The position numbers and the translations under genes were made by a program. Source: Bacteroidota bacterium (lineage in GTDB: Bacteria > Bacteroidota > Ignavibacteria > SZUA-365). From it: a stretch of 64,000 nucleotides of DNA. The notes under the pieces are model-generated. The model was not told the origin of the DNA, ran no database searches, and worked only from the letters and a program-made list of their open reading frames with translations. The stretch's first letter is position 1. Each line of letters opens with the position of its first letter. The stretch is taken from assembly GCA_023432805.1 (NCBI GenBank), contig JAEYUG010000119.1, positions 32,720 through 96,719 on the forward strand. Direction: 5' to 3'. Of the stretch, positions 17,518 to 26,985 are shown piece by piece.

Positions 17518-19713
17518 TTACAGCGTGAGCGGTGACTTCTCCGCGAGTGCATCGACGATGCGGAACGTGGCTCGTGTTGTCGCGATCATGCTGTCGAAGG
17601 AGATGACTTCCGATTGGTGCCTGCGAATGGCATCCATGAATGCGATGACTTCGTTGCGGTGCCCCTTGTCGCCCGAGCTCTTCCTCGTCGTTTTCTTTCC
17701 ACCCCGATACAGATCCAAGGTCATGAAGTTGTCCATGATCGCGGTGCTGAGTCCTGCAGACATGGTGATGCGTTCCTTTGCCACGCTGGTGTCGCCATTG
17801 GCGACGTAGGTGATCACACCCACGGAACCATCGGACATGCGCATGGTAATGGCCACATTGTCATGTGTGGCGACGGCACTGTTGTCTGTGGCGATGTTTT
17901 CTGCGTGGATGCGCACGGGTGTGGCGCCCCCGGTCAGGAACTGGATGGTGTCGATGAAGTGGCAGACCTCGCCGACAATGCGGCCGCCACCGTCGATGGG
18001 GTCGTGCGTCCAGTGATCGGCGGGCAGGAAGCCGGCGTTGACGTAGTAATGGATGATAGCGGGTTCGCGGGTGCTGGCGAAGAATTCACGCATCTGAGTG
18101 ACGAGAGGGGCGAAGCGCCGATTGAAACCGACCATGAAGGTCAGCCTGCCGTTTTGCCGACGGGCTTCGGAAAGCAAGGTCTCGAGGTCCTGCAGGTCGT
18201 TTTCATCGAGGGCCATGGGCTTCTCGACGAAGACGTGCTGACCGTTGCGCAATGCCTGTGCGCTGAGCGCAGCGTGGTCGCCGTGCCGCGTGGCAATGAA
18301 GACGGTGCCGATTGTGTCGCTTGAAAAAATGTCGTCGGGTGAGGTCGTGCATGCAGCGAATCCGAACTTGTTGCGCATGTCGTTCGCTGTCAGTCCCGTG
18401 CGGTTGCACACGGTGGCGAGCGTTACATCGTCCATGCCCTTGAGATGCGGGAGCAGGTATCCGCTTGCGAACGACCCTGCGCCGATGAACCCAACGGTCA
18501 GGGAACTGCGTTTCGGAGAGATCCTGATTGCCGGCTCGGCACTTCGATCGTTGCGGGTGGTAGTGCTTGCCAGCTCCTCTGGAGCGAGATCGTCATAGGT
18601 GAGGAGGATTCCGACATAGGGCTCCGTTTTTTCGCCCTCGATGAGCGCATAGGCGGCAAGCGCATCGTCGATGTGGAAGCGGTGCGTTGTCAGAATTGCA
18701 GTGTCGATGCGGTCGTCGGCGAGCAGGTCGAGGTAGGCCTGCATGTTCCGGTTTTCGGTCCACCGCACATATCCGATCGGGTAATCGAGACCCTTGAGTT
18801 CATAGTCGGTATTGTAGCGGCCGGGACCATACGAGCGCGACATGCGAATGTCGATTTCCTTCATGTAGTAGGGGCCGCGGGGGATGTCCATCGGAGCCGC
18901 ACCGACCATGACGACGCGCCCTCGCTCACGGGTGACCACTCCGGCGAGTTCGATCGGATCATTCTGTTTCGTGCCTGCGGTGATGATCGTCGCGTCGGCG
19001 CCATGCCCGCGTGTCATCGAACCGACAATGCTCGCAACCGGATCGCCATGCCTGTGCAACGAAGCATCCGCGCCGCTGCGCAATGCGAGTGCGATCACGT
19101 CGGGATCCAGGTCCACACCGATCACGCGGCATCCCGCCGCCTTGAGGATCTGGACGGTGAACTGTCCGAGCAAGCCGAGTCCGATCACGACGACGGTTTC
19201 GCCGAGGGTGACTTCCGCCTGCCGGACGCCCTGCATCGCGATGGCGGCAATGGTCGTATATGCGGCTGCCTCCATCGACACCCCGTCGGGGATGGGAACC
19301 ACCAGATTCCGGGGCGCGACGACAAGATCGCTGTGAACGGCAAATTCGGCGCCCGCGCAAGCGACCCGGTCACCGACCTCTATGTCTTGGATTGAGGGAT
19401 CCACCGCCACGACGACACCGGCACAACTGTACCCGAGCGCAGCCGATGTGTCGAGCTTCGACATGATGCGCTTCCAGGTGGTGTACAATCCGGTTCGACG
19501 GGCTTCGTCGATCACTTTGCGCATTTCGTCGGGCTGGCTGCGCGCGCGCTGCAGCAATGACGACTTTCTGGAATCAATGGAAGTTTTCTCCGTGCCGGCA
19601 CTGATGACGGAAAAGTAATTTTTAACGACAATCATGCCGGGACGGGGAGCGGGCGGGGGAACGCTGACGACCTCGAGGTCGCCTGTGCGTTTGTTCTGAG
19701 CGATCTGTTTCAC
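17518..19713 (-). CDS. Bi-domain oxidoreductase (MDR dehydrogenase fused to Gfo/Idh/MocA)
   Basis: The 731-residue protein joins two NAD(P)-binding enzymes. Residues about 1-350 are a medium-chain dehydrogenase (VKNYFSVISAGTEK, then the Rossmann motif VIGLGLLGQFTVQ near residue 165), without obvious zinc-ligand cysteines. Residues about 395-725 are a Gfo/Idh/MocA domain (VGFIGAGSFASGYLLPHL, EKPMALDENDL, and a C-terminal sheet domain). Such fusions are known from LPS, capsule and sialic-acid-like sugar gene clusters in Bacteroidota. Here the only sugar-related neighbour is uppP, so the substrate is unknown. No promoter was found in the 102 bases upstream. Confidence 0.85.
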   Translation of the reverse strand: MKQIAQNKRTGDLEVVSVPPPAPRPGMIVVKNYFSVISAGTEKTSIDSRKSSLLQRARSQPDEMRKVIDEARRTGLYTTWKRIMSKLDTSAALGYSCAGVVVAVDPSIQDIEVGDRVACAGAEFAVHSDLVVAPRNLVVPIPDGVSMEAAAYTTIAAIAMQGVRQAEVTLGETVVVIGLGLLGQFTVQILKAAGCRVIGVDLDPDVIALALRSGADASLHRHGDPVASIVGSMTRGHGADATIITAGTKQNDPIELAGVVTRERGRVVMVGAAPMDIPRGPYYMKEIDIRMSRSYGPGRYNTDYELKGLDYPIGYVRWTENRNMQAYLDLLADDRIDTAILTTHRFHIDDALAAYALIEGEKTEPYVGILLTYDDLAPEELASTTTRNDRSAEPAIRISPKRSSLTVGFIGAGSFASGYLLPHLKGMDDVTLATVCNRTGLTANDMRNKFGFAACTTSPDDIFSSDTIGTVFIATRHGDHAALSAQALRNGQHVFVEKPMALDENDLQDLETLLSEARRQNGRLTFMVGFNRRFAPLVTQMREFFASTREPAIIHYYVNAGFLPADHWTHDPIDGGGRIVGEVCHFIDTIQFLTGGATPVRIHAENIATDNSAVATHDNVAITMRMSDGSVGVITYVANGDTSVAKERITMSAGLSTAIMDNFMTLDLYRGGKKTTRKSSGDKGHRNEVIAFMDAIRRHQSEVISFDSMIATTRATFRIVDALAEKSPLTL

Positions 19714-19815
19714 AGGGCCGAATCTACGGAAATCGGCTCACTTATCCCACTGGAGCAGAGTGGGCGCAGGAGGGCAGGAAGCGAAGAAGCACAGGGGGTG
19801 GAGGAAGGCACTGCA

Positions 19816-20289
19816 CTAACGCCGCGGCCGGCTGCGTGCCTGCTGCATCATGTCGCGCAATTCCTTGCGGAAGCCGTCTTCGAACACGATCAGTTTTGCG
19901 ATCTGCTGCGCAGAGAGGATGTCCTTCAGCGATGCGAGATACTCCTGCCTGCGTGCAAGCATCTCCTTTCCGATGGTAGTCAGCCGATCAACCTCGACGA
20001 GAATGTCACCGTCGCTTCCGCCGTCGGCCAGCGTCGACAAGCGCTCGATGACTGCACTGCGCTGCGTGTTCAGCTGTCGTTCCGCATTCTGAAGATCCTT
20101 TTCCCTGGCAAACAGCCGAACCGACTGTTCCTCATTCAGCTCCAGCGCATCGATCATCTTGATGCGGCGTAGTTCCTCGATGCGCTTGCGACCACGTCCT
20201 TGTGGCATGTCATCCGGCTGCGCGAATGCAGGGAGGTTCCAGACCAAAGTCAACAGGAGCAGGGCGGGGAGGAGAGGGAGGCGTTTCAT
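19816..20289 (-). CDS. Spy/CpxP/CnrX-like periplasmic protein
   Basis: The 157-residue product has a clear signal peptide (MKRLPLLPALLLLTLVWNLPAFAQ) and a mature, highly charged all-helical part. Two segments resemble the LTxxQ repeats of the Spy/CpxP family: ALELNEEQSVRLF and KDILSAQQIAKLIVF. Such proteins are periplasmic chaperones or metal/stress sensors, often next to ECF sigma and anti-sigma genes (as CnrX is). I start at ATG 20289, with GAGGA upstream, rather than at 20319 inside the preceding gene. It is the third gene of the sigma operon and may report envelope status to the anti-sigma factor. Confidence 0.65.
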   Translation of the reverse strand: MKRLPLLPALLLLTLVWNLPAFAQPDDMPQGRGRKRIEELRRIKMIDALELNEEQSVRLFAREKDLQNAERQLNTQRSAVIERLSTLADGGSDGDILVEVDRLTTIGKEMLARRQEYLASLKDILSAQQIAKLIVFEDGFRKELRDMMQQARSRPRR

Positions 20290-20300
20290 GTGGGTCCTCG

Positions 20301-20984
20301 TTACAATTCGTTGGTCCATTGTGCATCCTGATACGTCACGGTCTGTTCGTCGAAGCTGCTGAGCATGTCGTGCTGGTCGAGATACTCCGTGCCCGCAGCC
20401 AGCACCTCCGATGCGGAGAGGCCGGCGAACACCTCGCGTGAGAAGGTGCCCTCGAGCACAGTGCTGTCGAGCGAAATCACTAGGTGATCAAGATCGAGGA
20501 CCGTTGGTTGCGCATCGAGCAACATGGTTTGCTCGAGTTCATCGAGCTGTGGCTGGTCGAGCACGGCGACCGCCCTCTGCAGTTCCCGCCTCAAGGAGTG
20601 GTCGGGGGAAAACAGGTCCGGAGTGCGGAACCCGAAGATCATACCAGCAGCCACGACGGCGACAGTCAGTCCGAGCCGTACCCCCCGCTGCGGAAACCAG
20701 TGGAAGAGCTGCCACCGCAATGCGTACACCCGTCGTATGGTTCGCTTCTCCTGTTGCTGCGCGTCGATTCGTGCGTTGATCCCGGCTAGCAGGATGGCGG
20801 AAAGTTCGGGCGAGAGTGGGGGACGTTCGGAGGGGAGCGCAGCGAACAGCGTGCGCAGCCGTTGGGCTTCGCGGGCGCACGTGGCGCACTGGCCGATATG
20901 GTCGTGTACCTCGTTGGCGATGGACACGTCGAGTGTGCCGACTACATGGTCGGCCAGCACACGTGTGATGTCATTGCAAGGCAT
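20301..20984 (-). CDS. Zinc-finger anti-sigma factor (membrane-bound)
   Basis: The 227-residue protein has an N-terminal anti-sigma zinc-finger: Cys3, His29, Cys33 and Cys36 in the HIGQCATCAREAQ pattern (HxxxCxxC), followed by a linker, one membrane segment (LGLTVAVVAAGMIFGF, around residues 100-120) and a periplasmic part of about 100 residues. In this family the zinc-finger domain binds and inhibits the ECF factor. I start at ATG 20984, inside the sigma gene (14-base overlap), because it places Cys3 at the usual position; a longer start exists at 21017. The gene order sigma, anti-sigma, Spy-like is a typical signalling unit. Confidence 0.8.
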   Translation of the reverse strand: MPCNDITRVLADHVVGTLDVSIANEVHDHIGQCATCAREAQRLRTLFAALPSERPPLSPELSAILLAGINARIDAQQQEKRTIRRVYALRWQLFHWFPQRGVRLGLTVAVVAAGMIFGFRTPDLFSPDHSLRRELQRAVAVLDQPQLDELEQTMLLDAQPTVLDLDHLVISLDSTVLEGTFSREVFAGLSASEVLAAGTEYLDQHDMLSSFDEQTVTYQDAQWTNEL

Positions 20985-21531
20985 CTCTGACACTCGCTTC
21001 GATTTTTCGTACTGCATGAAAGTAGTTTGCCTTCAAACCGCCAACACTTCGGTGGAGGATGGCAGCGATTTCTTCATACGGGAGTTCTTCAAAGTAGCGC
21101 AGCACAAACACGGCGCGCTGCTTGTCTGGAAGCCGAGCCACGGCTTGTTCGATGATGCTGCGTACTTCCGACTGCTCAAGTTCTGCGAGGGGATCTGCAT
21201 CACTGCTTGCGTGGTCGTCGTGCTCATCGTCGAGTCGCAGCAGATTCCGGATTTTCGCAGCCCGAATCCTGTTGAGGCTGAGATTCGTCGCAATCCGATA
21301 GAGCCACGTGTAGGGCTTGGCGTCGCCACGAAAGTCCTCCAGCGAGTTCCATGCCTTCACAAAAGCATCTTGCGTGACGTCCAGTGCGTCGTCGTGGTCG
21401 CCGAGCAGTCGGCGTGCAACCCAGTACACCTTTTCATGGTGTCGTCGTACAAGTTCATTGAATGCACTCCTGTCGCCTCGTCGGCTCGATGCCACGAGAT
21501 CGATATCACGTGCGTCGGTCATTTGTGGCAT
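20971..21531 (-). CDS. ECF-type RNA polymerase sigma factor
   Basis: The 186-residue sigma-70 family protein contains region 2 (SAFNELVRRHHEKVYWVARRLLGDHDDALDVTQDAFVKAWNSLEDFRGDAKPYTWLYRIATNLSLNRIR) and region 4 (LPDKQRAVFVLRYFEELPYEEIAAILHRSVGGLKANYFHAVRKIE), with an acidic linker. Its end overlaps the zinc-finger anti-sigma gene. It is distinct from the sigma factor at 14305-14910. The 271 bases between it and the divergent histidine-kinase gene are AT-richer than the surroundings. On the plus strand they hold an isolated TATCTTTG box (21657-21664), without a TTG element at the right distance; nothing convincing points toward this gene. Confidence 0.92.
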   Translation of the reverse strand: MPQMTDARDIDLVASSRRGDRSAFNELVRRHHEKVYWVARRLLGDHDDALDVTQDAFVKAWNSLEDFRGDAKPYTWLYRIATNLSLNRIRAAKIRNLLRLDDEHDDHASSDADPLAELEQSEVRSIIEQAVARLPDKQRAVFVLRYFEELPYEEIAAILHRSVGGLKANYFHAVRKIEASVRDALQ

Positions 21532-21802
21532 GTCATCCGGGTCTCTTCCAGTCTGACACAGGCGAGCGCCGAGAGTTTAATGCTCGCGTGTACAAGGTGC
21601 CGCATCATTCATGCATCGAGTTGCTGACCGTATCGGAGCCATGAAAAAGTTGCATTTATCTTTGAAAATCGGAATTCGTGGGATAAATTGGAACTGCAAA
21701 CTGTGCACTCTTGCCCACACGACTCCCGACATTCACCTTGTCTTCCCATTCAGTGATGGATGCGGACGACCGTAATCGCATGAATAGGCGCGGTGTGCAT
21801 CG

Positions 21803-23479
21803 ATGTCCCGTACACAAGTCACCATCCATGCCATGACGGACGTTTCCCAGGCTGATCTCAACCTCCTGCTCGAAGAGCGGACGGCGGAAATCACCGAACT
21901 GTACCGCTTCTATGAGGCGATCGTCGATAGTTCTACGGAAACGTTCATTATCGCGGTCAGTGGCAGCGGGTACGTGCTCAGCTTCAACGAGGGTGCGCGT
22001 CAATTGTTCGGGTATACAGGGCAGGACATCGTCGGCCGCATGCGCGCTTCAGACCTGATCAGCGAACGTGAGGACAGGCAGGCACGTTGGAGCGCCATGG
22101 AGGAACGTGCCAAGCACGAGGGAAAGAGCCGCGATGTTGTTCCGTTGCAGCGCAGCGACGGTTCGGTGTTTCCTGCGTTGGTGGACCTGACCTTGTTGCT
22201 CAACTCGGAACACCAGGCACTGGGAACGCTCTTTGTCGGGCGCGACATGACAGATGCATTCGAGACGCAACGCGCGCTCGAAGAGCGTACTGCACAATTG
22301 GAGTTCCTCAACACCCTGTCACTCGAGATTGGACAGACCCTCGAAGTCGAACAGATCGCCCGACTGGCTCTCAAGCGACTTGTGGAACGCTTCGATGCCA
22401 CGGAAGGTGCGTTCTTTCTCAGGAATGCTGAAACACAGGAACTCGGCGCGCTCATCAGCGAGCCGAAAATTGCACGGCTTTCGCGCATGGCATTGTTGAC
22501 TCCCACGGTCGAAGACACCATGCTGATCGAAGATGGCGAGGTGCTTATCCGGGAGGTAACTCTCCTGCACCCAGAGGAACATGGTCCGTCGCATCGACTG
22601 CTTCTCCCACTGCTTCCCAAGGCTTCGTTCCTTGGGGTCTTCGTGCTGCTCCTTCGAAGACAGCCGCAGAGAGATGATGAATTGCTCAACTTCCTCTCGA
22701 CCATTGCGACGTCGATCGGCGGTGCGATGGAAAACGCCATACTCTATGAGGAATCCCTCGCAAAATCTGTCGAAATCCGCAAGCAGAACAAGGAACTCGA
22801 CGAATTCGCCTATGTTGTATCGCATGATTTGAAGGAGCCGCTCGCGGGAATCTATTTCATCAGCAATCTGATTACCGACGAGTACTTCGACAAGATGGAC
22901 GACACGGGCAAGACCTACATCAGCTCACTCATCGACTTTTCGAAGCGACTTGGCTCGCTGATCGACGCACTGCTCGATCTCTCTCGCATCGGCCGCATCA
23001 ATCAGCCCGCCGAGCCGGTGGATATCAGCGAGGTCATGCATGATGTGCGGCAGAATCTGTCGTATCGCATGTCGAGCCGGGACATCAGGCTTGTCGTTCA
23101 GCCGGACATCCCACTCGTGTTCGGCGACAAGACACGCATCGAGCAGGTGTTTTTCAACCTCATCGGCAATGCATTCAAATTCAACGACAAGCCGATGGTT
23201 CGCGTTGATGTTACAGCGATTCCTGCGGACAATGACAAGATCCACTTCATGGTCCGCGATAACGGTATCGGCATCGAACCGGTTTACTTCGACAAGATCT
23301 TCAAGATCTTCGAGCGATTGAATCCGCGTGAGGAGTACGAAGGGACCGGAGCGGGACTGACCATTGTCAAGAAGATCATCGAGCATCACGGTGGCGAGAT
23401 CTGGCTTGAATCCGAATTGGACGTCGGTACGACGTTCCACTTCACACTCCCGAAAGTAAACGACTTATCAAATCAATGA
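21803..23479 (+). CDS. PAS/GAF sensor histidine kinase
   Basis: The 558-residue protein is cytoplasmic (no membrane segment). It has a PAS domain (about residues 35-150), a coiled-coil linker, a GAF domain (about 170-315), then a HisKA domain with phospho-acceptor His341 in YVVSHDLKEP, and an ATPase domain with N-box LIGNAFKFND, G1 DNGIGIEP and G2 GTGAGLTIV. The HisKA/ATPase end resembles phytochrome-type kinases. Its stop overlaps the response-regulator start (ATGA), so the two form a cognate pair. The input, sensed by PAS or GAF, is unknown. An alternative start is ATG 21833. Confidence 0.9.
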   Translation: MSRTQVTIHAMTDVSQADLNLLLEERTAEITELYRFYEAIVDSSTETFIIAVSGSGYVLSFNEGARQLFGYTGQDIVGRMRASDLISEREDRQARWSAMEERAKHEGKSRDVVPLQRSDGSVFPALVDLTLLLNSEHQALGTLFVGRDMTDAFETQRALEERTAQLEFLNTLSLEIGQTLEVEQIARLALKRLVERFDATEGAFFLRNAETQELGALISEPKIARLSRMALLTPTVEDTMLIEDGEVLIREVTLLHPEEHGPSHRLLLPLLPKASFLGVFVLLLRRQPQRDDELLNFLSTIATSIGGAMENAILYEESLAKSVEIRKQNKELDEFAYVVSHDLKEPLAGIYFISNLITDEYFDKMDDTGKTYISSLIDFSKRLGSLIDALLDLSRIGRINQPAEPVDISEVMHDVRQNLSYRMSSRDIRLVVQPDIPLVFGDKTRIEQVFFNLIGNAFKFNDKPMVRVDVTAIPADNDKIHFMVRDNGIGIEPVYFDKIFKIFERLNPREEYEGTGAGLTIVKKIIEHHGGEIWLESELDVGTTFHFTLPKVNDLSNQ

Positions 23480-24897
23480 CGGCCATGGTTTCCGACACAC
23501 AACAGAAGTCCGGTGCGAGCATTCTCGTCGTCGACGACGAGAAACTGTTTCGAGATGTGCTGACGGCAAAGCTGATCGAAAACGGGTATATCACCGACAA
23601 TGCCATCAATGGCATCGAGGCGATCAACAAGATTCAGCGACAGCAGTACGATGTGATTCTGCTCGACATCAAGATGCCGCGTGTCAATGGGATCGAAGTG
23701 CTCAAGCACATCAACGAGAACACGTTGAATTCCGAAGTGATCATGTTGACGACCTTCACCGATGTGCGCACTGCGGTCGAGACCGTCAAACTCGGTGCGT
23801 ATGATTACATCACCAAACCGTACAATCTATCGGAACTCCTGCAGACAATCGAACGCGCGCTCGAACATCGCAAGCTCAAACTCGAGAATGTCATCCTCAA
23901 GTCGGAACTCGAACGCAAGCAGCAGGTGCGCAATGTGATCGGGGAAAGCCCCGCGTTCAAGTCGGTGCTGGAAATGGTGTACAAGGTCGCTCCGTCAGAC
24001 AGCAACGTTCTGATCGGGGGACCCAGCGGCTCCGGCAAGGAAGTCATCGCGAACATGCTTTTCAAGTTGTCGAGTCGCAAGGACAAGCCGTTTGTTGCAT
24101 TGGACTGTGCGTCCCTGCCCGAGAATCTGCTGGAGAGCGAACTCTTTGGTCATGAACGTGGTGCGTTCACGGATGCCATGGTCCTCAAGCACGGTCTCGT
24201 CGAAGTCGCGAACAACGGGACCCTGTTCCTCGATGAAATCGGGGAAATCAGCATGAACATTCAGCCGAAACTCCTGCGCTTTCTGCAGTCAGGCGAGTTC
24301 CGACGCATAGGCGGTACGCAGACAATGAAGTCCAACGTCCGTGTCATTGCCGCCACGAACCGCAACCTGAAGGAAGCGGTGAAGGCGGGCATGTTCCGTG
24401 AGGACCTTCTCTTTCGTTTGAACGTTATCTCGATTGCATTGCCCACTCTCGCCGAGCGCCGCGAAGACATCCCAGCACTTGTCGAGTACTTTTTGCAGAT
24501 GAAGGCGCGAGGCAAGGAGATCCGCAAGGTGAGCGATGCTGCCATGCAAAAGATGCAGCAGTATTATTGGCCCGGAAACGTTCGCGAGCTCGAAAATGTT
24601 ATCGAACGAGCAATCATTCTTGGGTCCGGCGATGTGATCGATCTTGCAGACATCATGCTCGATTATGCCGGCACAACCGAGGGTGACACGCGCCTGCAGA
24701 GCGAACTGGCCAGCATGTCGCTCAGTGACATCGAAAAGATCCACATCGAACGCGTGCTCAAAGAGCAGGACTACAACAAGAAGAAAAGTGCGGAGGTCTT
24801 GGGTATCAGCCTCCGAACGCTCTACACGAAAATCTACGATTACCAGATTCCGATCCCGAACAGCAGAAGCGGCGCGCAATCCTCGAAGGAGAGTTGA
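23476..24897 (+). CDS. Sigma-54-dependent response regulator (NtrC family)
   Basis: The 473-residue protein has a receiver domain (acidic pocket DDE, phospho-acceptor Asp64 in LLDIKMP), an AAA+ sigma-54 activation domain (Walker A GGPSGSGKE near 181-189, Walker B region LFLDEIGE) and a C-terminal Fis-type helix-turn-helix (SAEVLGISLRTLYTKI). The GAFTGA loop that contacts sigma-54 reads GAFTDA at 229-234, a variant known in some family members. It would be phosphorylated by the kinase encoded just upstream. No sigma-54 promoter (TGGCAC-N5-TTGC) was spotted in the window, so targets are unknown. Confidence 0.93.
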   Translation: MTAMVSDTQQKSGASILVVDDEKLFRDVLTAKLIENGYITDNAINGIEAINKIQRQQYDVILLDIKMPRVNGIEVLKHINENTLNSEVIMLTTFTDVRTAVETVKLGAYDYITKPYNLSELLQTIERALEHRKLKLENVILKSELERKQQVRNVIGESPAFKSVLEMVYKVAPSDSNVLIGGPSGSGKEVIANMLFKLSSRKDKPFVALDCASLPENLLESELFGHERGAFTDAMVLKHGLVEVANNGTLFLDEIGEISMNIQPKLLRFLQSGEFRRIGGTQTMKSNVRVIAATNRNLKEAVKAGMFREDLLFRLNVISIALPTLAERREDIPALVEYFLQMKARGKEIRKVSDAAMQKMQQYYWPGNVRELENVIERAIILGSGDVIDLADIMLDYAGTTEGDTRLQSELASMSLSDIEKIHIERVLKEQDYNKKKSAEVLGISLRTLYTKIYDYQIPIPNSRSGAQSSKES

Positions 24898-24936
24898 CCC
24901 GTCATCCTGCATCGGGTTCGCTCATCCTTCAATCGC

Positions 24937-26985
24937 ATGCCCACGCACTCACGACTCCTCGTAACATCGGCGCTTCCCTACGCGAACGGCGCCATTCATT
25001 TCGGTCATCTGGCTGGAGCCTATCTTCCGGCCGATATCTATGTGCGTGCCCAGAGACTCCGCGGACGCGATGTCGTCTACATCTGTGGTTCAGATGAGCA
25101 TGGCGTCAGCATTCTGATTTCAGCAGGGAAGGAGGGCGTTGCTCCACAGGATATCATCGATCGCTACCATGCACTCAACAAGGCTGCGTTCGATGGTGTG
25201 GGGATCAGTTTCGACAATTATTCGCGCACGTCTCTGCCTGTTCATCATGAGACTGCGCGGGAGTGGTTTCTCGAATTTCACACGCGCGGATTGTTGCGCA
25301 GCCGCACCGAGCAACAGCTCTTCGACGAGAAGGCAGGGATGTTTCTCCCTGACCGTTTCGTCATGGGCACATGTCCCCATTGCGGGTTCGAACGCGCCTA
25401 TGGTGATCAATGCGAGAATTGCAGCAAGTATTATGAGCAGACAGAGCTTGTCAATCCCCGCAGCCTGCTGACTGGTGAGATCCCCGTCGTGCGGGAGGCA
25501 GTGCATTGGTATTTCCCGCTTGGTGATTTCCAGCAACAACTCGAGGAGTACGTTGCCTCGCATGATGGTGTCTGGAAGGACAATGTGCTGCAGCAGGTCA
25601 GGAGCTGGCTCAAGGCTGGTCTCAGTGATCGCCCGATCACACGCGACATGGACTGGGGAGTCCGTGTGCCCGTCGACGAAGCGGAGAAAAAGGTCCTCTA
25701 TGTCTGGTTCGAAGCCGTGCTCGGGTACATTTCCTCGACGAAGGAATGGGCAGCGCAACGCGGAACGCCGGATGCGTGGAAACTCTACTGGTGTGATCCC
25801 GACACCGAATACATTGCCTTCATCGGCAAGGACAATATCGTCTTTCATTGTCTGATGTTTCCGGCAATGCTCATGGCAATGGGCGGCCATGTATTACCAG
25901 CAAATGTTCCTGCGAATGAATTCCTCAACCTCGAAGGGCGCAAGTTCTCGAAGAGCCAGAACTGGTCCATCGAAATCCAGGACTTCCTCGAACGGTATCC
26001 GCCGGATCCGCTGCGCTACACGCTCGCGATGAGCATGCCCGAGCTGCGTGACAGCGACTTTTACTGGAGGGAATTCCAGGCGCGCAACAACAATGAGCTT
26101 GCGGACATTCTCGGCAACTTCATCAACCGCACGATGCAGTTTGCACAGCGTACCTTCGGAGGTGTGGTTCCATCTGCCGGCACCTTGCTCGATCGCGATA
26201 TGGCCTTCCTCGAGGAGTTCCATCGTACGGCAGACACGGTTGCCGAACTCTACGATCGCTTCCGCTTCAAGGATGGTGTGCAGGCCACGATGAGCCTTGC
26301 ACGGGCGTGCAACAAATACTTCAACGATGAAGAACCTTGGAAGACGGCGAAGACGGATTCCGCTCGATGTGCCGCAACGATTCACTGTTGCCTGCAAGCC
26401 TGCCACGCGCTTTCGGTATTGATCCATCCCATACTGCCCTTCACGAGTGCGACGCTCCGTGACATGCTCGCAGTCGCGGCCGATGCACCGTTCACCTGGG
26501 ATGCGGCGTGGAACTGGCGCTTGCCCGAGGGACATGTCCTCGGTGAACCACGCCTGTTGTTTCGAAAAATTGACGATGCGGAGATTGCCACTGAAATTGC
26601 GAAGCTCGGTCTGAAGGAGGAATCCGAAGCGACGGTGCGCGAATACGCTCCACCCAAAGAGCAGATTGATATCGAGCAGTTCGGTGCCCTCGATCTGCGG
26701 GTGGCGCGTATCACGGAAGCCGAACGCGTCCCGAAATCGGAGAAGCTGATCCGTCTGCAGGTGGATCTGGGCTTCGAACAGCGGCAGGTCGTGGCCGGCA
26801 TCGGCAAGGCCTACACTCCCGAGGATCTGGTCGGCCGTTCAGTGATCGTTGTGGCGAATCTCAGACCAGTCAAGCTCATGGGTGTTGAGTCGCAGGGGAT
26901 GGTGCTGGCTGCGACGAATGATGACGGCGTGCCGATTCTGTTGACCCCATCAGCCGAGGTGCATCCCGGTGCAGGCGTCAAGTAA
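24937..26985 (+). CDS. metG: Methionyl-tRNA synthetase with C-terminal tRNA-binding domain
   Basis: The 682-residue class I synthetase charges tRNA-Met. It has the HIGH-like motif ALPYANGAIHFGHLAG, the zinc knuckle CPHCGF...CENCSKYY (around residues 145-165), the KMSKS-equivalent KFSKSQNWSI (around residue 337) and the anticodon-binding helices. The C-terminal 100 residues are a Trbp111-like OB domain (FGALDLRVARITEAERVPKSEKLI...), giving the long, dimeric form. Length is normal for this form. It follows the response regulator by 39 bases. Confidence 0.96.
   Translation: MPTHSRLLVTSALPYANGAIHFGHLAGAYLPADIYVRAQRLRGRDVVYICGSDEHGVSILISAGKEGVAPQDIIDRYHALNKAAFDGVGISFDNYSRTSLPVHHETAREWFLEFHTRGLLRSRTEQQLFDEKAGMFLPDRFVMGTCPHCGFERAYGDQCENCSKYYEQTELVNPRSLLTGEIPVVREAVHWYFPLGDFQQQLEEYVASHDGVWKDNVLQQVRSWLKAGLSDRPITRDMDWGVRVPVDEAEKKVLYVWFEAVLGYISSTKEWAAQRGTPDAWKLYWCDPDTEYIAFIGKDNIVFHCLMFPAMLMAMGGHVLPANVPANEFLNLEGRKFSKSQNWSIEIQDFLERYPPDPLRYTLAMSMPELRDSDFYWREFQARNNNELADILGNFINRTMQFAQRTFGGVVPSAGTLLDRDMAFLEEFHRTADTVAELYDRFRFKDGVQATMSLARACNKYFNDEEPWKTAKTDSARCAATIHCCLQACHALSVLIHPILPFTSATLRDMLAVAADAPFTWDAAWNWRLPEGHVLGEPRLLFRKIDDAEIATEIAKLGLKEESEATVREYAPPKEQIDIEQFGALDLRVARITEAERVPKSEKLIRLQVDLGFEQRQVVAGIGKAYTPEDLVGRSVIVVANLRPVKLMGVESQGMVLAATNDDGVPILLTPSAEVHPGAGVK

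Noticed and set aside
19746..19764. CCCACT/AGTGGG hairpin in the 102-base gap after the Spy-like gene
   Set aside because: Six-base stem, no T-tract in either direction; not enough to call a terminator.
21657..21664. TATCTTTG box upstream of the histidine kinase
   Set aside because: An exact -7-type box, but no TTG element lies 16-19 bases upstream on either reading; left as uncertain.
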